A stretch of DNA of 64,000 nucleotides from Acanthosepion esculentum. Lineage: Eukaryota > Mollusca > Cephalopoda > Sepiida > Sepiidae. This document shows, in pieces, positions 35,111 through 46,048 of this stretch. Position 1 is the first letter of the stretch; every line of letters begins with the position of its first letter. The notes under the pieces were generated by a model. It saw only the letters and a list, made by a program, of their open reading frames with translations, was not told where the DNA came from and searched no databases. Position numbers and translations under genes: made by a program. The stretch lies in NCBI GenBank assembly GCA_964036315.1, contig OZ038485.1, positions 93,550,813-93,614,812 of the forward strand, read 5' to 3'.

Positions 35111-35883
35111 TTATTACGAAACGAATCGATAAATAAGACAAGAGTACAAGTATAAAATTACCATTAAATATAAGTTAACATTTTTTTTTATTATTTTTGT
35201 TGCTATAAAATTTGAAAGTTAAATAATGAAGAAAGAAATTCCTTAATATGTCGTAATATAAGAAGAAATGTAATTATTATGGAAACTAAACAAATCATTA
35301 CTGGTACACATGAAAAATCCCCAAGACGTAAGGAGATTAGAAAATCGTTAAGTATCGTAGATACTTGTTGTCACTTGACTACCTCTAGCAAACCTCCAAA
35401 AACTAAGAACAAAGAAAAAAAAATGACCGCTGCAAATGACGTTGCTGCTCAGAGATAACGTTGATAGACAGTATGTTATATGAAAAAACAGGAAGAAGAG
35501 AACATGTCAGTATTAAATAAACTGTTGATTTGTCTTCAGAACTACACAAGGTAGATGTATGAGCGATTGATTATGACAGCTATAAAAGAAAAGCAACTCT
35601 TGGATTATCCCGCCCAAAGGATAGCAGCATGGTTAATAGAATTAGAGGCGGATGACTGAAGTTCCGGAGGAATTTAAAAATAAACAACTAATGTTTTAAA
35701 ACAGATGTTGCTCTTTTCATTTCAGTTCGATTTCCTTATGATCTTCTGTGAGAAATTATAGAACGTGAATTTGCTATTTTTATTATGAGACTACACTGAC
35801 AGTTCAAAAAAAAATGATGGCCAAAACCTTTTCTACTAGTGCACCAAAAGCTCAGTGTGTGTGTGTATATATATATATATTTC
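35111..35883. other. Unassigned AT-rich sequence
   Basis: Nothing recognised. A short TG/TA run ends it at about 35853-35880. Confidence 0.4.
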
Positions 35884-36105
35884 ATCTAATTACGAAAGAT
35901 AAGTCTGGAAAATATTTTGCCTCTTTGTTTATTGATTTTCGAAATCTAGTTTCTGCATCCTTAAAGCTAAGATCTAAATTCTGCTGACAAACTTGTTTTT
36001 TCAAAGTAATTGTAGAGAGAAATATTCCACTATATATATATATATATATATATATCTGTGTGTCTGTATATGTATTTGTTGTTTGTTTCAAATCAAAAAA
36101 GGAGA
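35884..36105 (+). repeat. Duplicated segment, copy 1
   Basis: About 150 bp (AAGTCTGGAAAATATTTTGC through AGAGAGAAATATTCCACTA) plus a TA run and TTGTTTGTTTCAAATCAAAA match 37127-37410 at about 94% by eye. Confidence 0.85.
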
Positions 36106-36114
36106 TATCATTCG

Positions 36115-36250
36115 CAGATAGTGCTGTTTCGCATCTCGTCGGAGAGATTCAACAGCCGAATGCCTCAAGCACGGATCGAAACTCGACAGACTTGGTGTCA
36201 AGCAAAGTTTCTACCACTAAGCCATCTTCACACGACCGAACAGATTGCCC
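36115..36250 (-). mobile_element. tRNA-derived SINE head
   Basis: On the minus strand GATGGCTTAGTGGTAGAAAC resembles box A and GAGTTTCGATCC resembles box B, at tRNA spacing. Too diverged to be a tRNA gene. Confidence 0.65.
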
Positions 36251-36436
36251 AAATCTAGCGTATTGTTTTTACAAACGTAAGCAAACGCCAAGCAGCCAAA
36301 GTGCTCCATTCTTTTTACTGAAGAGCTTGGCATTTACGCAGTTGACCTTATTTTTTTAGAATTAGCTTCTCGTTCAACAGTGCTCAATTGAAAATATATT
36401 GTCAAGAGCTAAATTATATAATAATTAGGTTTTCTC

Positions 36437-36650
36437 TACTTCGTGTATTGAGCACTTTACGTTGTTGCTTTTACTCGTTTTGGAGGGTTTTTTTTTTCGT
36501 TTGGACTCTGAGCTTGAACTCTGGACGATTGTCTTCGCCTCAATTTCATGTTCTTAGTTCTTTCTTTTTTATTCCTCATTTTTCCTTGGGTACTAGTTTG
36601 TTCTACTACAAGCCAACATACCCAACGTTTTTCCAAACGAGTAGCACCAC
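36437..36650 (+). repeat. Dispersed repeat, truncated hammerhead-like family
   Basis: The segment (GACGATTGTCTTCGCCTCAA, CCAAACGAGTAGCACCA) is the inverse of 57203-57420 and 39535-39760. In those copies the other end holds the hammerhead-like motif. Here that end is missing. Confidence 0.75.
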
Positions 36651-36690
36651 ATATATATATATATATATATATTGTAAATTGAAAACGTTC

Positions 36691-36786
<96 letters not shown>

Positions 36787-36790
36787 TATG

Positions 36791-36855
<65 letters not shown>

Positions 36856-36904
36856 ATATATATATATACATATATATGTATATATATATATATATATATA
36901 CATA

Positions 36905-36976
<72 letters not shown>

Positions 36977-36996
36977 AAATTGAAAACGTTCACAAA
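36651..36996. repeat. Long TA / TACA array with flanking 24-bp duplicate
   Basis: About 280 bp of TA with regular CATATA and GTATA interruptions lies between two copies of TATTGTAAATTGAAAACGTT (36671 and 36972). Both strands give Tyr-Ile frames, which are not genes. Confidence 0.9.
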
Positions 36997-37126
36997 GGCG
37001 TTTGTCTTTAAAATGTTTATTCCACTAAAGAAATATGCAGCGCGATCCCGAGACCAGATATTTCTGGAGAACTTTAAAATAACATTGTATTCGATGATCA
37101 TAGTTGTTGCAAAATCTATTTCCAAT
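36997..37126. other. Short unassigned segment
   Basis: Nothing recognised. Confidence 0.4.
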
Positions 37127-37285
37127 TCTAATTACGAAAAATAAGTCTGGAAAATATTTTGCCTCTTTGTTTATTGATTTTCGAAATCTGGTTTCTGCGT
37201 CCTTAAAGTTAAGTTCTAAATTCTGCTGACAAACTTGTTTTTAAAAGTAATTGTAGAGAGAAATATTCCACTAAAATGGTATCTA

Positions 37286-37349
<64 letters not shown>

Positions 37350-37410
37350 GTGTGTGTGTGTGTGTGTGTACGTATTTGCTGTTTGTTTGTTTCAAATCAA
37401 AAACGGAGAT
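37127..37410 (+). repeat. Duplicated segment, copy 2
   Basis: Copy of 35884-36105, with a longer TA run (37288-37343) and a TG run inserted at the equivalent microsatellite position. Confidence 0.85.
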
Positions 37411-37792
37411 TTATTTGTTTATTTTCATATACTCTTTTTTTAACTAAAAATAAAATCTATTTTGTATATTTGATGTCACGAGACGCTTGTAAGCGGGGTG
37501 CGAATGATGAGTGTCTGGTCGTAAAGAAATTACTGACATTTATTTATTCAAGCCGAAGGTGCGGATATTAAGATAAAAAAACAGAGAAGAGAGATGAGCA
37601 GGAGGAGACGATGTTGAAAAGTAGAAACAACAGAGAATTAATTTTCAAAATTATCCACACGAAATTACATACAGTTATGCGTTCGCACTTTACAAAAATA
37701 AGTGGTTTTATTGAAGATACTGTCGCTTCAGAACTCTTCATTCTGAAATCTGCAAAGGTACAGCACACACACACAAACATACTGTTATGGTC
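37411..37792. other. Unassigned, possibly the 3' part of the transposon relic
   Basis: The 38099 relic read on the minus strand should continue here beyond the LTR. The sequence contains an AATAAAA (minus strand) near 37715 but no clear terminal repeat. Confidence 0.35.
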
Positions 37793-38098
37793 CAGGGCCT
37801 TGTACCACGGTGATGGTCCAAGGTAGAACCAATGAAGAATAACTCGAACACAGGTATGGAATAACACAGATATATATTACAAATAGAATATATGTACAAA
37901 AGTGTAGAAGTGTTAGTAATAATAATCAGGTTAGGTTAGAGAGAACTATGTTGTCTCGAAGTATCACTATTGCAATGTCTTACAGTAATCGTCTAGCCGA
38001 CTGCCCGACTCACTCTCTGTCTGACTGCTTCCTCCTTAGGCGCAGTATTTATGGAGTACGGACTAGTCCATTACTATTATGGGTAGGTTTCCATAACA
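37793..38098 (+). mobile_element. Solo LTR
   Basis: The segment begins TGTTATGG and ends CCATAACA, the TG...CA inverted ends of an LTR. Five-base duplicates CATAC flank it at 37788-37792 and 38099-38103. The interior has no open frame, and no second LTR or internal region is adjacent. Relatives lie at 49150-49387, 48836-48959 (truncated) and 54473-54707. It is inserted into the end of a transposase relic. Confidence 0.9.
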
Positions 38099-38660
38099 CA
38101 TACACTTCAACCAAGTCCTCCAGACGACTTCGGAATCTCCTGCAATTCTTCTGGACTGTCATCTTGCTTAAGTTGGCGAATGCTGTCATAATTCTTGCCT
38201 TCGGTTCATCTTGGGTGTTATAAAGAGTTTTGTTGGCCTCTCGCTTAACGGTGCCCCGCACATAATAATCAAGGGCGTTGCAATCTGGGGAGTTACGTGG
38301 TCGTAGAAATTATCTGACTTCCATTACTGAGTTCTCCTGCTTGTGTGATATGGTGCAGAGCCCTCTTACCAGATATAGAATCTTCCAGCAGGCCCCACTT
38401 GGTCCTGGGCAATAGACCTTCGTCAAGGCATTTGATGTTGGCTTCCGTGTTGACTAACCAACAAATTAGAAAGTTCTTTTCTTACCTGAACGATCAATGT
38501 GAGTTTTTCCATCTGCCGTATATTTGTAATCGCCATTAGACACATTTTCCGAATCCTCTGCATTTTCATGAGATTGTCACCCAAACACTCTGAAACGTTC
38601 GTATTGGAGCTTCTGGCGCGAATTCCAAGCAATACATCATGACATCTGCGAAGCCATTTT
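38099..38660 (-). pseudogene. Tc1/mariner-superfamily transposase relic
   Basis: Reverse-strand pieces in different frames read YHTSRRTQ, SDNFYDHVTPQ, then VKREANKTLYNTQDEPKARI and RFRSRLEDLVEV. This order matches the catalytic and C-terminal part of a widespread IS630-Tc1-mariner transposase. Frameshifts and stops are frequent. It belongs to the same family as 53329-54290 and 39990-40500. The solo LTR cuts the C-terminal end. Confidence 0.75.
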
Positions 38661-38848
38661 TATTTGTTCGCTAACAAGGTTCTGGAAATTGGAGTGTTTG
38701 TTTCATGTAGCTTAACTTTCAACAAAACAAAGTGTCCAAAGACGAAATAATTTCTGCCGGGTAATGAAGTCTTTGTTTGCTTATATAAAGTTGTTTGCTC
38801 AAATCCTTTTTTAATTTCTTTAAAGTGAATGTTATTTCTCCATATAAA

Positions 38849-38906
<58 letters not shown>

Positions 38907-39074
38907 ATATTATAAATTAACTAATTTAAAATACGTTTTTTCGCTACACAGTAATTACCATGTTTCAAAAATTGAATCTAAAAGCTTCGAATTTAATTTT
39001 GTTATTAAATTAAAGACATTAATTCCATTTCCTCGTCAAGCGAATTTTGGAGTAACTTATTTTTTTTAAATTTA
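38661..39074 (-). repeat. TA/TG microsatellite and a dispersed repeat copy
   Basis: TA then TG at about 38857-38906. 38907-39058 is the inverse of 56337-56487 (shared: TTTTTCGCTACACAGTAATT and CCATGTTTCAAAAATTGAA). Confidence 0.75.
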
Positions 39075-39075
39075 C

Positions 39076-39117
<42 letters not shown>

Positions 39118-39204
39118 ATATATATATATAGAGAGAGAGATGTATATATATATATATAGAGAGAGAGATGTATATATATATATAGAGAGAGAGAGAGAGA
39201 AATG

Positions 39205-39238
<34 letters not shown>

Positions 39239-39447
39239 TGTATATATATATATAGAGAGAGAGATGTATATATATATATATATATAGAGAGAGAGATATG
39301 TATACATATATATATATATAGAGAGAGAGAGATATGTATACATATATATATATATAGATATGTATACATATATATATATGTATACATATATATACATATA
39401 TATATATATACATATATATATATGTACGTCTGTGTATATGCGTATAT

Positions 39448-39499
<52 letters not shown>
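39075..39499. repeat. Composite TA / GA / ATGTATA array
   Basis: At least seven modules of TA run, GA run and ATGTATA alternate, then TA/CATATA variants. Frames on both strands are Tyr-Ile-Ser-Leu translations of the modules. Confidence 0.95.
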
Positions 39500-39502
<3 letters not shown>

Positions 39503-39512
39503 GAGCCATATA

Positions 39513-39890
39513 TACTAATAATAATGATATAAATATAAACAGTTATACTCGTCTGGAAAAACCTTAAGTGTTTTGGCTTGTAAATGAACAAACCAATACC
39601 CAAGGGAAAATAAGGGATAAAAAAGAAAGAACTAAGAACATGTAATGGAGGCGAAAACAATCGTCCAGACTCCAAGCTCAGAGTCCAAAGAAAAAACCTT
39701 CAACACGAGTAAAGCAAAAGTAACTAAGCAAAGTTCTCAATACACTAAGTAGAGCAAATCTAACTATGAACCTAAAGAGCCAGGTAAATCTACCTAGGTT
39801 TCACTTACGCGGATCATCAGGATGCACTGGCCCCTGACGATCCACGTAGGTGAAACCTAGGTAGGTTTAACTGGCTCTTTAGGTTCATAG
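39513..39890 (-). mobile_element. Short retroelement-like insertion with head-to-head hammerhead-like ends
   Basis: The segment is bracketed by TATGAGCCATATA at 39500-39512 and 39891-39903, a likely target duplication. Its left part matches 57203-57445. Its right part is a perfect-looking inverted repeat (CTATGAACCTAAAGAGCCAG at about 39766 and its complement ending at 39890), each arm carrying the motif described next. Confidence 0.7.
39789..39865. ncRNA. Pair of hammerhead-like motifs in palindromic arrangement
   Basis: Minus strand (39789-39823): CTGATGA, T, CC-type stem II, GAA, ACCTAGGT, A, then GA. Plus strand (39832-39865): CTGACGA, T, CC / ACGTA / GG, T, GAA, ACCT/AGGT as stem III, A at the cleavage position and GG pairing with CC upstream. 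Both have the CUGANGA core. Stem II is only two pairs and extra bases flank it, so self-cleavage is uncertain. Confidence 0.35.
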
Positions 39891-39895
39891 TATGA

Positions 39896-39897
<2 letters not shown>

Positions 39898-39964
<67 letters not shown>
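39898..39964. repeat. TA microsatellite
   Basis: About 65 bp of TA following the insertion. Confidence 0.95.
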
Positions 39965-39968
<4 letters not shown>

Positions 39969-39989
39969 CGCACAGCTGCGATTGTTAAA

Positions 39990-40500
39990 TTACCGGCGTT
40001 TTTATTTTTATTTTCGAGCATGCGCGTTGTCTATTTTTGATTTTGTCGACTGCACAGTATAGTTGGACCAGTTGGACACCGACTATGTGAAAACGAGCAA
40101 TTCACTCCGCCAAAAATTTGAAACGGCATGCTGTACTGCTTGGTATACGAACTTTTCAATCTGAGGACAATGCAGAGGAAAGAGCTGGATGAGTCAAATG
40201 GTGATTACGAAGGTGTCTGCATTTATCACTAGTGATGGCGATGTTATGCCTCCATTCGTCTTCCCACAGGGAGAAAAACACGGAGGCCTACGTAAAGTGC
40301 CTTGAGTAGATAGTATTGCTCTGTGTCAAATGGGTGTCTGATGGAAGACCCTATGTCTAGCAACGGGACTTTGCGCCATACCAGACATGCAGGAGGACCC
40401 AGTCATGTCAGTCAGACAAATTCTGGTACCACATCAACCCTTATATCTGGACACCAAGCACAACTACCTCGACTTGCAACCCCCTCGATTGATGGTTCAA
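39990..40500 (+). pseudogene. Tc1/mariner-superfamily transposase relic
   Basis: The upstream part (GCATGCGCG, TTTTTGATTTTGTCGACT) matches the inverse of 54190-54265. Protein remnants include ITSDGDVMPPFVFPQG and, in other frames, GRPYV.QRDFAPYQTCRRTQ-like and LVPHQPLYLDT pieces of the catalytic domain. Frames are shifted and stopped, so this is a dead copy. Confidence 0.7.
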
Positions 40501-41352
40501 GTAAGGATATACATATAGAAATTATTCGGAGAATTCGAGATAATCATAATTAAGTAATTCATCGAGTCTAGAAGAAAACTCAATAGAATGCAGAAAGCAT
40601 TGGACGACAGTTTCGTCCTATATTTGGGACTCATCAGCAGTGCGCATCTACTACCGAGAATTGAAACCCGAACAGTTACGATAGGAGGCAAACGCCATAC
40701 CAACTGTACCAACGGGCCTATATATGTTATATATATAACAATATATATAAAAAATACATACGTAAGTATGTGTACACACATTCATCACTACAAATAGAAA
40801 CATAGATAAATATACATGCATACATACATACATACATATTGTGGAATTGTTTTAGGACGCAATATTGATTCATTTGCTACTATTTAAACATATCTTCTAA
40901 TGCGTTCGCTATTATTATTATAATTACTATTATCTCGAGCATTTAGTCATCAAACTTCTCCCTTGAAACAACTGCGCAGTTCGCAGCCTCTTGAGAAGGT
41001 TAATATAGATGACAAGGTCATAAGCCAACGGGGACATGGTGCAAAAAGGTGCAACGATGAATGAAGAATCCAATCCAAATAATGTTATAGTTTAACGGCG
41101 CCAAGGTGACAACTGCAAAGCTTCAAATATTTGCGGCATGATCGAAGGCATTTGCCAGAGGCCATGCCGGCAGGTCGGGTGTTAATCGTGCGTCAGTTTT
41201 CACGGATGTCCGTGCCTGACATTCAAATTAGTCTTCGCTCGAACTGAAAGTCGAAATTAGAATCATTTCTTTTGGACGGCGGACATAAAGCTATTTCATG
41301 TTATTCATCGGAGACACGCAATGGTGTCGTTTGAAAAAAAACGTCTATTCGT

Positions 41353-41383
<31 letters not shown>

Positions 41384-41802
41384 CAACACTCAACCTCACC
41401 TCCAAAAATTAAATAAATAACTAAAAAATATATGTAGTTTAAAACAAACCATAATTAAGGCTACTCGTGGGTAAATTACTGAATGAATTGTTGTTGGAAA
41501 CGAAACAGGGAAAGTCATTTTCGAAAATTATAATTTGAATAAACCAAAATAACATTCTTGTGATTAAACAACGCGAACAAGAAAAGGAATATGTCTTGTG
41601 GAACGGTTAATGCTTTTTTATTGTATTTTTCAAATAAGGTGTTGCATATAAAGATCGACATTTTGGAATCAACAATTCTTCTGTAATTTCGACCGTCCTA
41701 TTCATTTTCCAGAACCTTGTAGAGTCTAGCGTCTGTGTATGAAACATGGTAATTCGTGTGGAACCATTTTTAAATTAGTAAATTTATAATATATATATAT
41801 AT
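40501..41802. other. Unassigned sequence with a poly(A) run
   Basis: Nothing recognised across 1.3 kb. A run of about 28 A lies at 41353-41380, and short TATA/CATA stretches at 40720-40840. Confidence 0.45.
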
Positions 41803-42033
41803 CGTGGCCTTCTTCAGGACATAGTTATTAAAACATAATTAAAATTAGACGATATTCAAGTCAACAGGAAAAGACGATAGACATAAGAATAATCAAAACA
41901 AAATAACTGAATTTTAAGATCAGCGTTCCGTTTTGAAGAAGGTCTACTAGACCGAAACGTCTGACGTCGACATTGAAACAACATTCAAAACAGTAAACTT
42001 GCATATTCGGATTTTTTGTTTTTCCATATTTTT

Positions 42034-42036
<3 letters not shown>
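41803..42036 (+). repeat. Hammerhead-like family element, head-to-head copies
   Basis: From 41929 the order is motif, 60-bp body (CATATTCGGATTTTTTGTTT), TA run. This is the inverse of 61590-61715. Upstream, 41808-41822 is half of the same motif in the opposite direction, followed by the family's other flank. Confidence 0.75.
41929..41972 (+). ncRNA. Hammerhead-like motif, degenerate core
   Basis: TTGAAGA (first core C changed to T), extra A, stem II GGTC/GACC, GAA, stem III ACGTC-T-GACGT, C at the cleavage position, then GACA. It is otherwise the same as 61672-61715. The core mutation makes activity unlikely. Confidence 0.35.

Positions 42037-42094
<58 letters not shown>
42037..42094. repeat. 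TA microsatellite
   Basis: About 58 bp of TA terminating the family element. Confidence 0.95.
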
Positions 42095-42098
<4 letters not shown>

Positions 42099-42783
42099 CA
42101 TAGATTATAACAAAGTCATTTTGAAATAATAAAAATATCATAATCATATATTGCTCTACTTTGTAATCAGCTCTTTTTAAAAGTAAGTGTTACGAACAGT
42201 GGATTTTTACTCTCAAAATGAACCAAACCAAACTATCATAGTTATGAAATACGTTCTCTTTAGATTCCCATGTTATTTTCTTTCTTTAGACAAAATGATG
42301 ATTCTACACACCAAAGTCGGTATTGCCGATATAAATCCACAAAGAATTCCCTCTATGGCATTAAAAATGGCTACGAAATCAAAAGTTGGAATTTAAAAGT
42401 TGAAGCTGCTAATAAACTGAATTCTGATAAGACTAATGCTGGTATTTCAGTTCACAGATCGCGACATCTATCAGGGAGTTGAAATTTAAATTTTTACTAT
42501 TGTATTATTCCAAAATTTTAACGCATCAGCAGATTGCTATTAATGTCAACAACTGAGCAAAAATGGCTATTAATTCAAAAATTCCTAATTACTGTATAAT
42601 ACTATCCATAACTACATGTACAAGAATGTCGTTTTTGATAATAGTTAAAAAAAATAACCCTAAATACGTAAAAAATGCGTATATTGTCGGAAATTCCTTT
42701 TTCCTCAATATAGCTATTTGTGCTATGTTATAATGCTTATTGCCTAAACAATAATAATACTGCATATATTTTTAACATTAAAG
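42095..42783. other. AT-rich unassigned sequence
   Basis: Nothing recognised; the overlapping small frames at 42187-42482 have no motif. Confidence 0.4.
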
Positions 42784-42785
42784 TA

Positions 42786-43675
42786 CGAGGGTCATTCAAT
42801 AAATAAGGTGAATTTTTCGGTATAAGGACTTCTAATACAGATAGAAGCTTACTTTTTCTTTTTCTTTTTTCAATGTAGTCTCCCAGCACTGTCACACACT
42901 TTTCCCATCTGTGCACAAGCTTCCGTATTCCCTCAGCGTAAAAATCTTTGGACTGATGTCTCAGCCAGTCGCTCACAACACTTTTGACTTCATCGTCACT
43001 TTTAAACTTCGTGCCTCTCGTGAACGCTTTCAAGGGACCCAACAGGTGAAAGTCTGAAGGGGCAAGGTCTGGGCTGTAAGGGGGATGAGGGAGCAGTTCC
43101 CAGCCCAGCTCGTTGATGGTCTGCACCGTTTGGGCTGCTGTGTGAGGCCTTGCGTTGTCATGATGCAAGATGACTCCTTCTGACTGATGACCCCTGCGTT
43201 TGTCCCTACAGATAAGCTCAAAGTCTTTGCAATGTCATCCACTGTCACCCTTCTGTCAGACTGAATGAGGTCATTGACTGATTCGATCACCTCAGGAGAC
43301 CTTACTTCTGTAGGCCTCCCAGGCCTGCCTTCATCCTCAACACTGCTCCGTCCTTCTTTAAACAATTTAGCCCACTTGTAGACATTTGGCTGAAACATGT
43401 GGCACCATACACAGTTGACATTCTCCTATGAATTTCAACTGGTTTGCACCCTTCAGCAACCAAAAACTTGATAACTGACAGCTATTCAATCCTGGAGCAT
43501 GCTTCTTAGTTAGCCATCTTTGTTAATCGCCAAAACTCTCAAAGTTTTTTTTTAATCTGCAAAAGAAATTAAATCCATGTGAAAAAGAAGTAAAACAAAA
43601 AAAAAAGAGTAAGCTTCTATGTGTATTAGAATTCCTTATACCGAAAAATTCACCTTATTTATTGAATGACCCTCG
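42786..43675 (-). mobile_element. Internally deleted mariner element
   Basis: TA flanks (42784-42785 and 43676-43677) and long matching ends define an 890-bp element. The ends begin CGAGGGTCATTCAATAAATA and stay complementary for about 65 bp to AGAAGCTTAC. It is about 400 bp shorter than a full mariner. Its family differs from the element at 1661. Confidence 0.95.
42820..43500 (-). pseudogene. Mariner transposase with central deletion and frameshift
   Basis: N-terminal DNA-binding part: LVAEGCKPVEIHRRMSTVYG, then a one-base frameshift near 43385, then KWAKLFKEGRSSVEDEGRPG and a second helix-turn-helix (VDDIAKTLSLSVGT). At about 43206 the text jumps, out of frame, to HQSEGVILHHDNARPHTA. The first catalytic Asp and linker are therefore lost. 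The last two Asp (HHDNARP and LAPSDFH) remain 34 residues apart. The frame runs on through GDYIEKRKRK into the terminal repeat without the usual stop. Confidence 0.9.
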
Positions 43676-43685
43676 TATATTAAAT

Positions 43686-44816
43686 CTTCTTCTTTTACCT
43701 GCCGTGTCCCCCCAGGGCATAGGGGATCATGGCTCTCCACTTCCTCCTATTCCTTGTAGCTCTCAATAAGTTTTGTCCCTTTGCTACTTCTCCCAGACCC
43801 TGTTCTGTCATCCCTTGCCTGTTACTTATGTTCCGCATTGTTTTCCCTAGTCTCTCTTTCCCTCTATTTGCCCTGTGAGTATCAGATTCTCCAAGTCCTC
43901 CTTTCTCATTACGTGTGCCAGAAATTTCTGCTGCCTCTTCCTGATGTTAAGTATAATCTCCCTCATTGTTTTCATCCTCTCCAAAACCTCATCGTTGCTC
44001 AAAGACTCAGTCCATGATATCCTTAGCATCCTTCTGTAGAACCATACCTCTATTGCCTCGAGTCTCTTCTTCATCTTTGAGGAGACGTCTAACATTCGCT
44101 ATCGTAATGGAGGACAGATATCACGTACCAGTACAGTACTCTTTTCTTTGTTACCAACGAAATCCTCCTGTTTCGTAATTCCCTGCCTAACTTTGGGGAT
44201 CAGTCTTTGGCCAACCCAGCACATCTTCGGATCTCAGCGTCGCACTTAACCCCCTCTGTCAAAACACTTCCCAGATATATAAATTTCCGCACCTGTTTGA
44301 TTTTAGGGTCCCGACTTGTAAATCGAATTTCGGGCTCATGTTTTTACTGATGACCATGCATTCTGTCTTCTTGTAGTTTATGCTTAGTCCCTTCTTCTCG
44401 CTTTCCTTCTCTACCTTCTGTGGGAGGTTTTTTAATTTCTTTTCCGTATCTGCTATCAGCACTGTGTCATCTCCGCATCTTATACTGTTAAGATTGTGGG
44501 CGCCAGTGATGAATCAGGATATTATTTCCAATTCTTTCAGAATTGCCTCGTTGCATAGATTGAATAGGTCTGGTGAGAAGACACATCCTTGCCTTACACT
44601 CCTTTTGCAAATCTGCTGAACTCATTCTCTATCCGCATGCAGGCCATTTGCTGCCAGTATAGATTCTTGATTATTCTAATATCTTTCCCAAATATATCTA
44701 GGTTGCAGTTCTAACAGATCTTTATGGCGTACTTTGTCGAAAGCCTTTGCATAGTCACATCTCCCTAATAGCTGTCGCGATCTGTAAGTTCACTTCTAAC
44801 TTTCTTACAAGTGCCT
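43686..44816 (-). pseudogene. RTE-like LINE polymerase, C-terminal half
   Basis: Read on the minus strand in several frames: a palm piece near 44750 (AFDKV-like), NLDIFGKDIRIIKNLYWQQ, DDTVLIADTEKKLKNLPQKV (44462 region), KKGLSINYKKTECMVISKNM, MKKRLEAIEVWFYRRMLRIS and KFLAHVMRKEDLENL, ending LLRATRNRRKWRAMI...GHGR and TAA near 43700. These are RT palm to C-terminal features of the RTE group. The 5' part is replaced by a TTC array at 44817. A mariner abuts its 3' end. Confidence 0.85.
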
Positions 44817-46048
44817 TTCTTCTTCTTCTTCTTCTTCTTCTTCTTCTTCTTCTTCTTCTTCTTCTTCTTCTTCTTCTTCTTCTTCTTCTTCTTCTTCTTC
44901 TTCTTCTTCTTCTTCTTCTTCTTCTTCTTCTTCTTCTTCTTCTTCTTCTTCTTCTTCTTCTTCTTCTTCTTCTTCTTCTTCTTCTTCTTCTTCTTCTTCT
45001 TCTTCTTCTTCTTCTTCTTCTTCTTCTTCTTCTTCTTCTTCTTCTTCTTCTTCTTCTTCTTCTTCTTCTTCTTCTTCTTCTTCTTCTTCTTCTTCTTCTT
45101 CTTCTTCTTCTTCTTCTTCTTCTTCTTCTTCTTCTTCTTCTTCTTCTTCTTCTTCTTCTTCTTCTTCTTCTTCTTCTTCTTCTTCTTCTTCTTCTTCTTC
45201 TTCTTCTTCTTCTTCTTCTTCTTCTTCTTCTTCTTCTTCTTCTTCTTCTTCTTCTTCTTCTTCTTCTTCTTCTTCTTCTTCTTCTTCTTCTTCTTCTTCT
45301 TCTTCTTCTTCTTCTTCTTCTTCTTCTTCTTCTTCTTCTTCTTCTTCTTCTTCTTCTTCTTCTTCTTCTTCTTCTTCTTCTTCTTCTTCTTCTTCTTCTT
45401 CTTCTTCTTCTTCTTCTTCTTCTTCTTCTTCTTCTTCTTCTTCTTCTTCTTCTTCTTCTTCTTCTTCTTCTTCTTCTTCTTCTTCTTCTTCTTCTTCTTC
45501 TTCTTCTTCTTCTTCTTCTTCTTCTTCTTCTTCTTCTTCTTCTTCTTCTTCTTCTTCTTCTTCTTCTTCTTCTTCTTCTTCTTCTTCTTCTTCTTCTTCT
45601 TCTTCTTCTTCTTCTTCTTCTTCTTCTTCTTCTTCTTCTTCTTCTTCTTCTTCTTCTTCTTCTTCTTCTTCTTCTTCTTCTTCTTCTTCTTCTTCTTCTT
45701 CTTCTTCTCTTTTCTTCTTCTTTCTTCTTCTTCTTCTTCTTCTTCTTCTTCTTCTTCTTCTTCTTCTTCTTCTTCTTCTTCTTCTTCTTCTTCTTCTTCT
45801 TCTTCTTCTTCTTCTTCTTCTTCTTCTTCTTCTTCTTCTTCTTCTTCTTCTTCTTCTTCTTCTTCTTCTTCTTCTTCTTCTTCTTCTTCTTCTTCTTCTT
45901 CTTCTTCTTCTTCTTCTTCTTCTTCTTCTTCTTCTTCTTCTTCTTCTTCTTCTTCTTCTTCTTCTTCTTCTTCTTCTTCTTCTTCTTCTTCTTCTTCTTC
46001 TTCTTCTTCTTCTTCTTCTTCTTCTTCTTCTTCTTCTTCTTCTTCTTC
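44817..46048 (+). repeat. TTC trinucleotide array, about 1.23 kb
   Basis: A pure TTC run of 891 bp (297 units, 44817-45707), a 14-base interruption, then 327 bp (109 units, 45722-46048). The array lies exactly where the RTE LINE breaks off. Frames in all six phases are homopolymeric. Confidence 0.97.

Noticed and set aside
36388..37125. 196- and 222-codon frames with long Tyr-Ile stretches
   Set aside because: They are read through a TA array and join unrelated repeats on each side.
43847..44095. Separate host gene on the minus strand
   Set aside because: The frame is the C-terminal part of the RTE polymerase (KKRLEA...WFYRRMLRIS).
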